The notes beneath the pieces were generated by a model. That model did no database searches, was not told the origin of the DNA, and worked only from the letters and a program-made list of their open reading frames with translations. 64,000 nucleotides of DNA from Symsagittifera roscoffensis (taxonomy: Eukaryota > Xenacoelomorpha > Acoela > Convolutidae), in NCBI RefSeq assembly GCF_963678635.1, contig NC_087070.1, positions 33,929,955 through 33,993,954 on the forward strand, in the 5' to 3' direction. The translations under genes were made by a program, and so were the position numbers. This document shows, piece after piece, positions 1-12,223 of this stretch (the first letter of the stretch is position 1; every line of letters begins with the position of its first letter).

Positions 1-701
1 AATGTTTCACGGGACACTGAATGACATGAAGGAAAATTTGATTCCGATATCTTTTACACATTCAAATGACAATCTATGCTTATCATGCGGTAACTATCAA
101 GGTTTCAAATTTGCAAAATTTTCATTTTTTAAGTTTACTATTTTATTTCAACTTAATTAGTTAGTTGAGGGCTTTACTTTCTGAATACTTTTATCTCATG
201 TTTCTACTTTTTATTATACCTATTTACGCAAACCAAGAAGTGGGCTTGAAATCATTAGGAAATTACTGTTTCACGGTTAAAATTAGTCAGAAAAAGTTTT
301 AGGCTCTATCTGAATCATTCTAAGCTTTAAATTTTGTAATTTAGTGCTGAAATGTTCATTGAAAGTTTAAACCAGTCCCCTAAAAAATGCCAAAACTTTA
401 TCGCTAACCCTTAAAATTAACAGCAAAAGTTTGAGGCTGTAAATGAATCAGTTTTTAGTATACAAAACCCCTGCACTTGAGCAGAGTGATGAGACATTTA
501 GAGCTTAAAGCTAGAATAAACCCTGTTTTTGGAAAGGAAAGTACTTATTGTCAAGACGGCGAAGTATAATTCTCGTTAATGGCTTCTACTTGCCCTTAAC
601 CGCAAAGTTTTTTGGTGCTAGTCACTTCTCGCTTTTGCTTTTTCATAACCAGTTCTACTTCTTGAAATTTTCCTGAATTACTTCAGTAACTTCAACAAAC
701 A
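1..701. other. AT-rich flank, no gene seen
   Basis: This stretch upstream of the Polinton-type polymerase has no sustained open frame and no repeat that I recognise. It may be the left part of the same fossil element, but no terminal inverted repeat or companion gene is visible before the window edge. Confidence 0.4.
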
Positions 702-3700
702 ATGCCGAACTCTACTTCTATCGCGACACCTGTTCCTTGCCAGCAGTGCGGAAAAATACTGAGCTCTAAAAAGAACTTGAGAAGACATGAGCAAAAAGTT
801 CACAAGATCCTTCCTCCCCCTCCTCCTCAAACTGTTTGCGATGAGTGTCTCGAGTCATTCGAGAGTTTGTCGGAAGCCCGAGAGCACGTCGAGCTGGTAC
901 ATGACATGACTTCGAATAGTCATTGTATCTATTGCCATACAATATTTCTCACCGCGGAAAGCTATGGACAACACTTGCTGAAGAAGCACGCATTGCCAGT
1001 TTGGGACGGCATTGAGACGACGTCTTCCGCTGCCCCAACGGAAAGCGCGTTCAGAGGCAAATTGCGTCGATACGATCTCATAGTTGGTGAAAAAGAAATG
1101 GATTTGCTTCAAGTCATGATGCAAAACAAGGAGGAAATAGATGCTCTTATACTGGAAAGGGTCAAAGAGGGTCCGAACAAGGTGCAATTCCACGTGGAAG
1201 TGGGAATGATCAAAATTCCCACTGTGCAAGACGGGGACAGTGGAAACTTCGAAAGGACCATGCTGTTTCTGAACACTAAGACATTGACAGTGTACTTCGA
1301 GGGAATAGCTGGGGTTCAATTCTTGGAACTGATTGAACATATGGTCAACCAAGTCAATTCGTTCTCTTCTCATGGTAGCGGATGGATTATTGACAGAATT
1401 GAAAAATTGCAAATCAGTTTCGCGGCCTTCTCACCAATAAGAGCAGGATCCTACCTCGAGCTACCTGATGCACTCAGCGCAGCATCTACTCTGCTCACAA
1501 ATATCAACACTAAAGATGATGACCGTTGCTTTCTCTACTGCTTTGTTGCCGCATATCACAATGTGAATGAGCCGGCCCTCTACCCCACATCTAGACGGTG
1601 TCTGGAGAAAAACAAAGTCTCAACCTACAATCTCGACAAAGAAGGAATTGTGAAAATTAATGGGGAATACGAAATGCCAATGGGTCTGATGGATATGGAC
1701 AGATTTGAAAAGTTGAACAATTGTCAAATCAACGTCTTCCGGTAAGCAAATTCTAATTGCCTTCTAAAAATTTTAAAATTCCTTCAATAATGTTCTTCAC
1801 CTATTCAAACACCCTTTTTATTTCATTCCAAACCTAGGTATTAAAATTATTTTTCTGTTCAGGTACAACGATGGCGAATTGTTGCCCATAAGAGTATCGA
1901 GCAGATTCACTACTAGCCTGATTGTGGACTTGTTGCTGCTGACAGATGGATCAAAATATCACTATGTGTTGATAAGTGATCTCCAGAAACTGGTCGAGTA
2001 CGTGCGGCACAAAGTGCACCGATTTCAATCTGAGATTTGTCGCAAATGTTTCCACACATGCGCTTCATTCGAAACTCTGAGAAGACATCAAGAACTGTGC
2101 TACCAAGACGAAGATGTCGTCATAACAATGCCCAAGCCGGGAAACGATGACCACAAGTTCAAAAACTTAACAGCTCGTTGGTACGTACCCAGAGTAATCT
2201 ACTTTGATTTGGAGTCCCTGCTCTTACCAGTATACGGACCGCAACCTGATCCGCGAAAATCTAGCACGCAAACAATTGAAATCCATCAACCGTGCGGCTA
2301 CGCGTTAGCAGTAATCGAATTTGGGAAAAAAGACCTGTTAAAGTTTGAGCTTAAAAGAGGACCGAATGTGATGGAAGAGCTAATTAGCTCCCTTGAATCG
2401 TTAGCGAGACAAATTTACGTAGAAAAAAGGAAATATTACACTTTCACTGGTATAACAGACCAGGAACGGGAAGATGCTACAATTTGTTGGATATGCGAGA
2501 ATGATTTTTCCGACAATGATCAAGTGGTACTTGATCATTGCCATTACACCAACAAGTTCCTGGGTTGGGCACACAATGAGTGTAACGTTAATAGAAAAAC
2601 AACAAATTACATTCCAGTGGTAGCTCATAATTTGTCAAATTATGATTTACACTTTATAATCAAAGCGCTGGCAAAAAGCGATTCGGAAAACACTTTTTCC
2701 GTAATACCCGCATCTGAAGAAAAATATATATCCTTGACAATCTCAGTATATATAAAAACGTACACGGACAAAAACGGCAAAATCAAAAAACTCTACGAAA
2801 ATCTGAGGTTCATCGATTCGTATAGGTTCATGCTAGCATCGTTGGCAAAACTTGTCGATAATTTGCCCAACGAAAAGTTTTTTCTGCTGGAGAACTATTT
2901 TGAAAAACTCGGCCACTCACGTGAAAAAGTCAGTCTGTTGAAACAGAAAGGGCATTACCCCTACTCATACTTCAACTCATTCGAAAAATTCCGAGAAACT
3001 CGCCTTCCCACACGTGCAATGTGGAAAAATAGTCTAACAGGAGGGGATGTGAGTGTTTCAAGAAGCGAGTACAATCATGCCCTTAAAGTTTTCACCGAAC
3101 TGAAGTGTGGCTCACTTGGTGATTACCACGACTTGTACTTGACTACAGATGTGAAGTTTCGAAGCTTTTCGTGAAGTTTGCTATCAAACATACGGGCTGG
3201 ATTGCGCCTGTTACTTCAGGGCAAGTAACCTTTCCGGGGACGCCTTTCTAAAAGTTTGTAAGCCCGAACTGAAACTCTTAACGGACCGTGAACATCTAGA
3301 CCTTGTGCAGCGAATGATACGAGGAGGCATGTCGTCGGTCTATGCGCGCCGATTTTACAAAGCAAACAATAAATACCTCGACGATTTTTCGCCCTCAGAT
3401 CCATCAAGCTACATCCTCAATATTGATGCAAACAATTTGTACGGGGGGATAATGAAACACTGCCCTTTGCCCTTAAACGATTTTTCAATAGTTGAAAAAA
3501 GTCTGGCAGACATAATGCTCACCAGCGAAACCTCAGAGTGGGGTTATACAGTTGAAGTCAATTTAACCATACCCGAAGAGCTTCACGACTTCTTTGCTGA
3601 TTACCCCCTTGCCCCCTTTCGTGAAGTAGTGGACATCGGTGCAATGAGCAACGAGCAAGTCGACATGTTGGGAAAATTGGGAATCACCACACTGCCAAAA

Positions 3701-5268
3701 GTGCCAAAGCTTCTACAGACCTTGCATCCTAAAGAAGGTTATGTTTTGCACTACCTTACCCTAAAATTGTACCATGAGCTGGGAATGGAAATAACTCACC
3801 TCGGAAAAGTTCTTCAGTTCCGTCAAAGTCACTGGATGGCACCCTTTGTCGACCTCAACACCCGCCTACGAAAAGCCGCGGTAAATAAATTCCAGGAGAA
3901 CTTCTACAAGCTAATTGTTAATGCAGCTTTCGGTAAGACAATGGAGTCTAAGTTAGGAAGAAAGAAGCTGGAGATTGTAAGGAATGAGAGAGAACTTTTA
4001 CAAAAAACAGCTCTGAGCACAATGAAAAGCTTTCAAATCATTGACGATCAATTAGCCACAATTAGCTTTTCAGTAACAAAAATATTGTGGGATAAACCTA
4101 TGATAGTTGGTGCGACCATCCTAGACCTCGCCAAGCGTTTCATGTTTCAGTTTCATTATCAAAAAATGAAACCAAATCTAAACTTGGAACTCCTTTACTC
4201 CGACACGGATAGTTTTATTTACGCTATAAAAACTGATGACGTTTACCGAGACTTGGAGAAAATAAAAGCTGATTTCGACTTTTCAAATTACGATAAGGAC
4301 CATTTCTTGTTCGAGGATACCAACAAGAAAGTTGTGCTGAAGTTCAAAGACGAGACTGGTGGGAAGCCGATCAGAGAATTCATCGCCCTAAAACCGAAAC
4401 TATATTCGGTCGTCCTTAATGGTAAATAAAATTTAAGCCACCCTTCCACACCCCATTCCTACCTTTTACAAAACAAAATTACCACCACCAACCTACCTAC
4501 ACCCCCTAATTTGTTGCATTAAACTATGGGCATTTAGCTGATTTAGGCAACATTATACAATGTTGCCTAAACGTTGATTTATCTGACAACATATTCCCTC
4601 TTTTTTCCTCTTTTTTAATCATAATTTAGAGTCTTCTGCTCTTTTTTGGTAAAATGAATCAAATTTTGTTCGGTATAAATTGAGTTGCTGAAGTGAAATG
4701 AAGCTATCCCCTGCGTTGTAGAAAAGAATAATAATTTTGCTTCTGTTTAGAAGGCACTCAAAAATTGAGTGCCAAAGGAATTAAACGGAGTGCACAGAGA
4801 GAACTGGTCCACCAAACCTTCAGGGACACATTATTCACTGGAAAAACAATGAGAGTGTACAACTATAATATAGTTTCGAAAGGTCACACCAATATGACAG
4901 TGAAACAAAACAAACTTGCATTATCACCATTCGACTCAAAACGTTTTCTACTTTTCGACGGAATTTCGACAGTGCCCTTTGGCCATAAAGCCGCTGAAGA
5001 AAATGCTTTTCTAGAAGACATTTACATGGACACCGAGTGGGCCAACTCATACAATGAAAGTGATAACAGTTCTCCCGATTTTACACTTCCGGATTGGGGA
5101 TTTTTACAGCGGCCCTACTCAGAAGCTGAGCTGCAAGAAGAAGAAGAAGCTTCTAGTAGCCGAGTCCGTGAACGTCCCCCTATAAAAAATCCATTTATTT
5201 TATCTGAAGCTTCAGAAGAACGACCATCTAAAAAACAGCGCAAAGAAAACCAAAACAATAAACATTAA
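702..5268 (+). pseudogene. Polinton/Maverick-type protein-primed DNA polymerase B, fossil
   Basis: This is a remnant of a protein-primed family B DNA polymerase of the Polinton (Maverick) or adintovirus kind. The parts, in order along the plus strand, are two or three C2H2 zinc-finger-like motifs near 750-990, the N-terminal block around 1520-1740 that contains CFLYCFVAAYHNV, and an HNH/endonuclease VII-like Cys-His segment near 2480-2600 (CWIC, then DHCHY). Next come the exonuclease-side block with IPVVAHNLSNYDLH near 2610-2660, the polymerase block with NIDANNLYGG near 3420, and the palm motif LLYSDTDSF near 4190-4215. The last part is an acidic/basic C-terminal tail ending near 5268. The coding region is in several pieces, with about three interruptions, so I treat it as broken. 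No Polinton integrase, packaging ATPase, protease or capsid gene is visible in the window, so only a fragment of the element can be described. Confidence 0.8.
4543..4570. repeat. Perfect 12-bp inverted repeat
   Basis: TTAGGCAACATT and AATGTTGCCTAA face each other around a 4-base loop. The hairpin lies in a non-coding gap of the Polinton-type remnant. Its function is unknown. Confidence 0.6.
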
Positions 5269-5643
5269 AGTCTGAAACATATATTTTCAGATGGTTTTTA
5301 CTGTTCGTCCTTTTTATACTTCGACTTGTATATGTTTTGGTTTTTACCAATTTACAACTAATAAAATACTCGTATTGAGCTCAATCACTGTTTTAACATA
5401 AATAGCTTCAGGCAAATAAACTAGTAGACGCAAACCAAGTGTTAATTCAAACCAATGTGTGAAATCCTTAGGCTTGTTTTCAATAACAAACTTTAATAGC
5501 ATGACAAATCTTTGACGAAAAGAAAGAAAGCCAGGAAATGATATCCACATGAAACTAGGACGAAAAAAGAAAAGTTCAGGAATTAGGACGATTAATTTTA
5601 ATTATCGCGGGAAAAGGGACCGCTTTCAAAGTAATTAGAAGGA
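5269..5643. other. Intergenic, nothing recognised
   Basis: AT-rich sequence between the polymerase fossil and the next foldback element. Short open frames here have no recognisable domain or composition. Confidence 0.4.
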
Positions 5644-5860
5644 ATTATTGTATCGCGTCCAGGTTGTTGATCTCAGCTTAACAAGATCCTAAGGAGGGGG
5701 TCTTTTACTTTAGGGGTGGGAACCTGCGATAATTTACAAAATCCTAGGATAGGGGTCCTCCAAAAAATTAAGGACCCCTTTCCTAGGATTTTGCTTTACG
5801 TGAGGACCCCCCCCCCCTTAGGAAGGACCCCCCCTTAGGATCCGGGACACGATACAATAC
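5644..5860. repeat. Foldback (MITE-like) element, about 217 bp
   Basis: The outer arms are inverted: TATTGTATCGCGTCC at the left matches GGGACACGATACAATA at the right with few differences. GATCCTAAGGAGGGGG at the left mirrors CCCCCCTTAGGATC at the right. A second, nearly perfect inner hairpin runs from about 5738 to 5793 (AAAATCCTAGGAT against ATCCTAGGATTTT with C/G runs). The poly-C/poly-G blocks are striking in AT-rich surroundings. This looks like a non-autonomous foldback DNA element. No target duplication was identified with confidence. Confidence 0.6.
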
Positions 5861-6523
5861 TACTTATGATACAGAATGAAGCGCCAAAAATCAAAAGACA
5901 ATGTGTCTGTAACGAAAATAGAAAAACTTGAAAGTAACCTGTTGAAGAAATCGTAGGCTGAAAAATTAAAAAAACCGTATTGCAATTGTTATAGAAGATT
6001 TAGGCTTTTCTTCATCCATTTCTTTCTGATAACAAAAAGATGAAATAGCTAAGAAATTATTTCGGCCGAAGAATTGAGATACAATAAAATCCTGAATGTT
6101 CTCAAAAACTGGTCTTTAAAACTTGAAACCAATAACAAGCATATCCAACAGGAACAATCAAGGATAAAAAACCCTCTCCGCTATTTGCTATAATTTAAAA
6201 TTAAATTGAAAAAAAAATTAGAAAACCTTCAAAAGTTTGAATGCGAGAAAAAACAAACAATTGTAAAAAAAAAGAACTTAAAAAACTGCAAAACCTGTGA
6301 AAAAATTCAATAATCAAAAATGAAATTTATAGCAACATTATAAAAAAACCAGTGAAAAAAACCCGAAGTCTTCAGCCATAAAGAACCCCACTCCTGGATA
6401 TTTGGCAAAACTTGCCTCCACTTTTCTTTGTGGACACAAAACAGTCAAACTTGCAAACAAAATTGTGGAAATTTACACAAACAAATAACTTTAAATAAAC
6501 TAAGTCGACGCAATAACGCAATT
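5861..6523. other. A-rich spacer, no gene seen
   Basis: Long A-rich sequence without open frames of note. I recognise no feature in it. Confidence 0.4.
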
Positions 6524-6674
6524 TTATAACAAAAAAGTCAGAAACACGGATTGAAAAAAAATGAAAATCTAATGCAAAAAAACTATCAGAAATTTTTTTG
6601 AAATTCTATCAGAAGTTTTTTTGCATTAGATTTTCATGATTTTTTCAATCCGTGTTTCTGACTTTTCTGTTATA
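6524..6674. repeat. Long near-perfect palindrome, about 151 bp
   Basis: The left arm (about 6524-6582, containing GTCAGAAACACGGATTG) is matched in inverted orientation by the right arm (about 6612-6674, containing CAATCCGTGTTTCTGAC). A short AT-rich spacer separates them. The arms differ by only a few bases. It would form a long hairpin as RNA or single-stranded DNA, consistent with a young MITE or an inverted duplication. Confidence 0.75.
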
Positions 6675-6804
6675 ATTTCAAAAAAAATTCATTTCTAAAA
6701 CTTCGGCGCCGATGAAAACCATGACCTCTTTTTCTAAAGAAAATGCAGAAAAAAGAATTCATAAATCTGCTGGAACTGTTACAGAATTAAATTATACAGC
6801 AAAA

Positions 6805-6841
<37 letters not shown>

Positions 6842-6850
6842 TTACTACTA
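6805..6850. repeat. (ACT)n trinucleotide microsatellite
   Basis: About 15 tandem ACT units with one ATT variant. The open frames running through it on both strands (poly-Thr on plus, poly-Val on minus) are products of the repeat. Confidence 0.95.
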
Positions 6851-6949
6851 ATGCATTTGTTGTCCTTTTCCGATTGTGTCGTGCTAGGACATTCGGAAAG
6901 TGCGTAAGCAATGGTTTCTCTAGATAGCTTGACAAACTCCAGCATTCAG

Positions 6950-9470
6950 ATGATGGCATTCTGGATAGCATTGAGCTATTTATAGAAGATAATACATTTT
7001 TCCATACCATTCGATCAAGGCAGTCTGTGGGTCCCGTTTAGCACAATCGATCCAGCGTTTCTTAGGTCTTTCTGCTCCTCCTGTTCTTTTCCTTGGGACT
7101 GAAGCACGTACTGCTTATGTTTATGGTCATTTTCTTTTCCACCGTAGCCATGACCGCACTTGTAGCTCGTCCAGATCAACAAGACCTATCATTTTAATTA
7201 CTCTTCGCTGGTAACTCTTATAAGTGACTTCTGTAACCCTACGCTGAGCTTTCATATCAGCACTGAAACTCATAAGAGAACTGGATAACGACTTGATTAG
7301 CGCCCAGATTTCAGAGCAGTACCAAAGAATTGGCCGGACACAAGCTCCTTAGATATGACGCTTTTTATCAAGTCAATATCTGTATTCAACAACAGAGGTG
7401 CAATTCTGAGGTGCAAAGCTGCAATTCTGAGCGATGATGCAGGTATTTTGTCACTTTCACCGGAAATCATGTCAACCTGATAGAAGAACAGCCGACTCCC
7501 TTGCCGATTCCCTTCTAACAACAAGCGCTTGGATATTTTCCTTTTTTTCGAGGAGTGCTTTTTTGGCACGAAATCAAATGCTTTGTCTTATCCAAATTAA
7601 CTTTTTAACCTCATTTTTGTACAGGTTTGTTCTAAGTATCAAACTTCTCAATAGACTGGAATTCCGTTTCAGCTGATATTATAAGGTCAACTGCAAACAG
7701 CATATCCCACGGTTCTGTGAGAACGACAGTTTCTCGTAGCCTCTTCCATTACTATTATAAATCATCATAGGCTAAATGGAGATACTGGATTCACGCCTAC
7801 TTTAACTTCGAAGTAATCACTGCATCTCTGGGGCGGGCGAATTCTGGTTTTTGACTAGGTGTGCAGACACAATATCAGTCGCATCAGGAAGGGAAGTCTG
7901 TTGCCTCAGGGATCATGGGCTGATCAGAGATCATCCCATGGGATCAGTTCCCTGGTAAAAAGGTCGAAAGCTTTTTCAAGATCAACCAATATGTATTGCA
8001 GGGGTTTCCTCTTTTCCGCTAATAATTCTTTTAATTGTCTAATAAGAAAACCGGCATCCGTATTTGATATTCGACATATAAAGCCAAACTTGAACTTTCG
8101 CCCCAATCGGAAGGGATTAGACAAGAGGCCCACCTTTTCTTAAGGATTTCAAAACGTCCAGTAAGTCCATATTACCAGTTAGTTTTTATCATGTCCAAGT
8201 TGGCCCTGTTAGTTCAGGGCTTTTCTTATTTTGAATTCTCTCAGTGCCAGTGCCACGTCCTGGATAGTAAATGACTCCAATGGGCCAGCCACTTGGGTGA
8301 TAACCTCCGTTTCAAACGGACTGGTCTCATGGGAAACATTCAAGAGTTTTGCTACAACCTTATCCCTTTGATCATTTATCAGTTACTTGGCGAGGCGAAA
8401 CAATTTGAGTCGTGTCTCCGTTTTGAGAGATTTTGACTCCATTTCTGGCTTCATTGTTTTAGCTTCAGCAGCTAGATGTTTCACGACTGTTCTTTTGCAC
8501 ACAGGTTTTTCCGATTGTTTTGCCACATACGTTCTACGCTTGTTTCAGAAGGATCGATTTGAAATTTTTCCAGTTCGCCTGTATTTGATTATTCTTTAGC
8601 TTCTTTCTCATAGCTTCTTTGTGCTTGATGTGATGTTGTATTTCAATTAAATTTCTCGATTTTATTTTAACTGATCTCACTTATGGCGGTAAAGATAGAA
8701 ATCACACACGTCTGTGTTGAGTACTATATTCTTCGCCCTTGATAACCTTAGAATTTCTGATAAAGCTTATCTTCTACGAGCGTGTTTGAATAAAATCAAT
8801 CTGCGTGGAATTTCATCCACTCTGAAACATACAGTAATCATTATCGCAACATTTTTCAAATTAAGTGTTTAGGACGGCTAGATTTAGTGACTGGCACGGC
8901 TACATTCTGATCTTCTGAGTTTTGAGTCCCAAAGCAGAATGGGCCATCTTCTCAGTCAAATTCCTGGCGCAACTCTCCTATTTGTTCAGTCAAGTCACCA
9001 CCCAGGAAAGTATATACTTGGTCAGGTAGATTGACCATAGCATCTTCTTGCGTGTTAAAAAAATCATCGTTTTCTGAAACCTTTCTACCAGGTTGTGGTG
9101 TGTATGCACATACAACATTACGCACAGTATGCCCTCACAAGTTCAAGGCGTATAACACGTTCATTTACTTTAATAACTTCCAATACTTTTTCAGCAAGTC
9201 GACCATTGATGACTATTGCAACACCAGTTGTGCTTTTTGAGTTCCCTTGCCGGAAAAAAATGACAATTTTAGTCGCCATCTCAAAAATTTCTTGTTCCGC
9301 TTCCTTTGAAACGAGTATCTTCTAGACAGCACATCGATATCTTTTTTCTTTCTTTCTAGAGTTTTTGCATATCTCAAGGCATTTTCCTTTAAGTGTGCCA
9401 AGGCTCCATAACATAACCGGAACGACTTCTTTTTTAGGGTGTATCTTTTTGTCTTATACATAATAATTTA
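6950..9470 (-). mobile_element. Decayed LINE with AP endonuclease and reverse transcriptase
   Basis: Minus-strand fragments lie in the order expected for a non-LTR retrotransposon. Endonuclease pieces at about 9450-8950 include a start resembling the exonuclease-endonuclease-phosphatase fold, FFRQGNSKSTTGVAIVI, a YTPQPGR-like block and FLGGDL. Reverse-transcriptase pieces at about 8140-7650 include TDAGFLIRQLKE, then VDLEKAFD. The palm motif at 7686-7697 reads FAVD instead of the usual FADD or YADD, so a catalytic aspartate is lost. A C-terminal block at about 7180-7020 reads GKRTGGAERPKKRWIDC, as in many LINE C-termini. Frameshifts and stops are frequent throughout. The block pattern resembles RTE-like animal LINEs, but the clade call is weak. 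The copy is dead and old. Confidence 0.8.
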
Positions 9471-10205
9471 AGTCTTATTAGTAGTTCAAACAGTGACATT
9501 TATAGTTTCCTGCACAATTAAGGGGCGCGCGGGACTGAGGGCCATTGCTTGTATGACTTTTCATAAGTTGTTTGAAGCAGGGCCTTATAAAGGGCATTGT
9601 CAGACCAAAGTCCTTATGGACCGGATGCCATTCCTGACACCCGCCTTCCTCTTTTTCCAACTTCTTTTTGGAACCGGCCGTTCTTTTTCATTAATAGGGC
9701 AGACGAGGCGGAGTGTAACCGGCAAGAATTGGGCCGATGTCAACAAAGCCGACAAAAAATCAATTATATCTACAAAAATCTCAGCTGCAAAACAAGTAGT
9801 TCTAAATCAGTTTATGAACTACAACTGATAGACGTGCAGCTTGTGTAGAATTTGTGATTGACAAAGAATTGGCCAAATTTCAGTCATCTTGTGAACAAAG
9901 TTATTCACAGGAAAACAATCTAACACCCGATTGCAATACCCTTGCTTAATATGAGGGTTAAAAATATATGCCTAGTTTCCAGTAAAAACTACTAGATTAC
10001 TTCTTTGGCCTCTTTCAGCGTCATAAAAAAAGTCCAGTGAGAATTGGACTACAAATCAATTTACAGGGATTTTACACGAACCCATTCTCGATTCTCTCCA
10101 AACCTTCTTTTGGGCAACTTAAACTGCGTCAACCGTCTGCGATGGTTGCTTCCGGTGAGATATTACAAATGGTAACGGCAAAAGAAATCTTAAACTTCAA
10201 TTTTT
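9471..10205. other. Possible LINE 5' region, then unassigned spacer
   Basis: The part next to the endonuclease remnant (to about 9850) is relatively GC-rich and could be the LINE 5' untranslated region. The rest is AT-rich and unassigned. Open frames here, up to 111 codons on plus, show no domain. Confidence 0.3.
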
Positions 10206-10620
10206 GAAACATAGCCAATCGAAGATTGGAAAAGAGTAATGCACACACGTGAACATAAAAAACACTGACTTTGTTGACAAAATCTCAATTTTCGAATTAG
10301 AAAGAAACATTAGATGCCCTTTAAGCTCTTTGAATTTCTAGGACGATTTGTGACTGGCGCTGTTTTGATAACATTAACCCAACTTGAGAAAACTGGATTG
10401 ACAGGTAAAAGTTTTTTTCCGCTGGAAATCTTAAAATTAAATTCCACTTTCGAAACAAGAAATCATTCACGATTTTTCTCGCCATTTGCACGTTTGTATT
10501 TGGAGAGTGTTATTTACGTCACTTTCAGCAGATAAATTTCAACTGAACTCAAAAAGTGCATATATACCTAAGTTTTTTTTCCTGAAAAAAAAAACAAAAA
10601 ATAATCAGCAAGACCTTTAT
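10206..10620 (+). repeat. Interspersed repeat family R1, copy 1
   Basis: This shares a consensus with copies at 12702, 15340, 18490 and 56018 and a partial copy at 27690. The family begins CATAGCCAAC...AGTTGGAAAAGAG, passes through AATTAACCCAATTTGAGAAA and the hairpin TCACGTTTTTCGTGAC, and ends near CAGCAAGACCT. It has no coding capacity. This copy is diverged. Confidence 0.6.
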
Positions 10621-10630
10621 AAGACCTTTA

Positions 10631-10707
10631 CTACTCTTAATAAAATTTTATTACTCTTAATAAAATTTTATTACTCTTAATAAAATTTTATTACTCTTAA
10701 TAAAATT
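10631..10707. repeat. 20-bp tandem repeat, about 3.8 units
   Basis: The unit TTACTCTTAATAAAATTTTA is repeated head to tail with one changed base in the first unit. AT-rich minisatellite. Confidence 0.9.
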
Positions 10708-10851
10708 CATCTGGTAGAGTTAAGTATATGCAAAAACTATCCTAGTAGCTTGTACAAATGATTGGAAATTAAATTACTATATTGTGAATTATAGTTCTCA
10801 ATTGTGATACATTCACTAAGCTCAAATTTACTACCTATTCTAACATATCAG
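10708..10851. repeat. Partial copy of hAT-like MITE
   Basis: The sequence from ATCTGGTAGAGTTAAG to TACCTATTCTAACATATCA is a diverged match to the right half of the intact 292-bp MITE at 14863-15154. The left end is missing and the 20-bp tandem repeats abut it. Confidence 0.55.
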
Positions 10852-11618
10852 CTTCTTTCCTACACCGTGGGTCGGTAGTGGGAACAAAAGTATTCCATCT
10901 CATGTCAAAACTTGAAGGCTTGGCTTAAATTGTATGGCTGAAGGGTAGCTCAGTTGTATGCGGCTATCTAAAAGTGTCTACTTTTTGACTGAGGCTTTAT
11001 GTGTAAAATGAAAAAAAAAACTTAATCTAAAATTTATTAGTTGTCACATTTAGATACATACCAGTTGTAACATCGAAAAGACTCATCTAAACTAATTCAT
11101 AGTTTTTCTAATTTACACTACAAGCATCAAGAAAAATACTTTAAGCCGAATCGACTGTGCAGTTATTGTTGTTCATTCCACTCTTCGATAGTTTAGCCAT
11201 TTGGTTATAGAACAATGTATGAACCATCCAAAATAAATATAAATGATTATATTATCTCGGAAATGACAACGAGTATTTTCCAACTAGTTCACTGGTTAAA
11301 TAATGCAATTAAGCATGATTGAAATTTCTTCGTTAGATTTGCAAAAGGAGCTAAATTGTCATACTTTAAAAAGCAACATACGCTCAAATTTGGCAACTTC
11401 CTGAACTTCATTTCGAGCATCATAGTTTGCATACACTTGGAAATTAATTTATAAAACTGGCGTTTAGGAAAACTATTCAAGTTGAAAAAAGACGTGAGCA
11501 ATGAATAAAAACAAAACGTCAGTCAACATTAAGTTAGAAATACTAATCTGCTTTAGGGAACATAGAACACTTAAAGGGAATCAGATGCAAAGTATAAAAC
11601 ATCAAATTTCTAATTTTC
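10852..11618. other. 3' flank and likely 3' UTR of Deltex
   Basis: Downstream (minus strand) of the Deltex stop codon. No second gene is seen. The first minus-strand AATAAA after the stop lies at 11038-11033 (TTTATT on plus), which would give a 3' UTR near 0.6 kb. Confidence 0.4.
11033..11038 (-). terminator. Candidate polyadenylation signal of Deltex
   Basis: AATAAA on the minus strand, the first canonical hexamer downstream of the stop codon at 11621-11619. In AT-rich DNA a chance match is quite possible. Confidence 0.3.
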
Positions 11619-12223
11619 TCAAGTTTGTTCAATCTGAGAAATAAGCGCGGAGTTTTCGTGTTCTGAAGCATACAGTGTAAGATTGTCACATTTCAGCTCA
11701 CTCTCTTCTGCTGTTAAGACGTCGCTGTTTGCTCCTGGTGACAACGTCAATTGCAAAACTTCAGGATTCTTGCATTGCATCTGATCATGCGACGTCTGTG
11801 GTGCTATGGCTGAAACATTTTGGGCGTCTTTTCCTACTCTTTCCGAGTTTTCGGAACGACAAACATCACTTGTCGATGCTATCAATATGTCTAACACACA
11901 AGTCGTTGTCGTGATTTCATTGCCTCCTGATCCTTCAGTGAAAAAGTTACTGCTAGTTGTCGGATGAGACTGGGATACCACTGAATTAATGTTCGTCACT
12001 TCTTCGCTCGTACGACGAGGCATTGTCGACGACAGTTCTGCTGGTGACGTGTGTTGATCCAGTAAACTCTCCGTGATGTTCTTGGCGTGCAGTTCTGAGA
12101 GAACGTTTGAGAAGTAGCAAGGGTCAGGGAATCCGTGTCCTGTGGTGTTTGATCCAAACTCAGTCTTGTGGTGGATGTCGTTCCAAATGACCGTATTGTC
12201 TTCGCCTGATGTTGCACTGCGAC
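11619..12223 (-). CDS. DTX: Deltex exon 8: DTC end and C-terminal tail
   Basis: Acceptor TTCAG|GTCGC. Codes [20 protein letters not shown] through [15 protein letters not shown], the end of DTC, then about 148 further residues rich in Ser, Thr, Glu and Asn up to the stop at 11621-11619. In the vertebrate and fly proteins I know, the chain ends close to the DTC end, so the tail is extra and looks disordered. Confidence 0.93.

Noticed and set aside
6712-7010. Overlapping frames with poly-Thr (plus) and poly-Val (minus)
   Set aside because: Both are produced by the (ACT)n microsatellite.
9493-9848. Frames of 111 and 83 codons on plus
   Set aside because: No domain, overlapping frames, and located in the likely 5' region of a minus-strand LINE.
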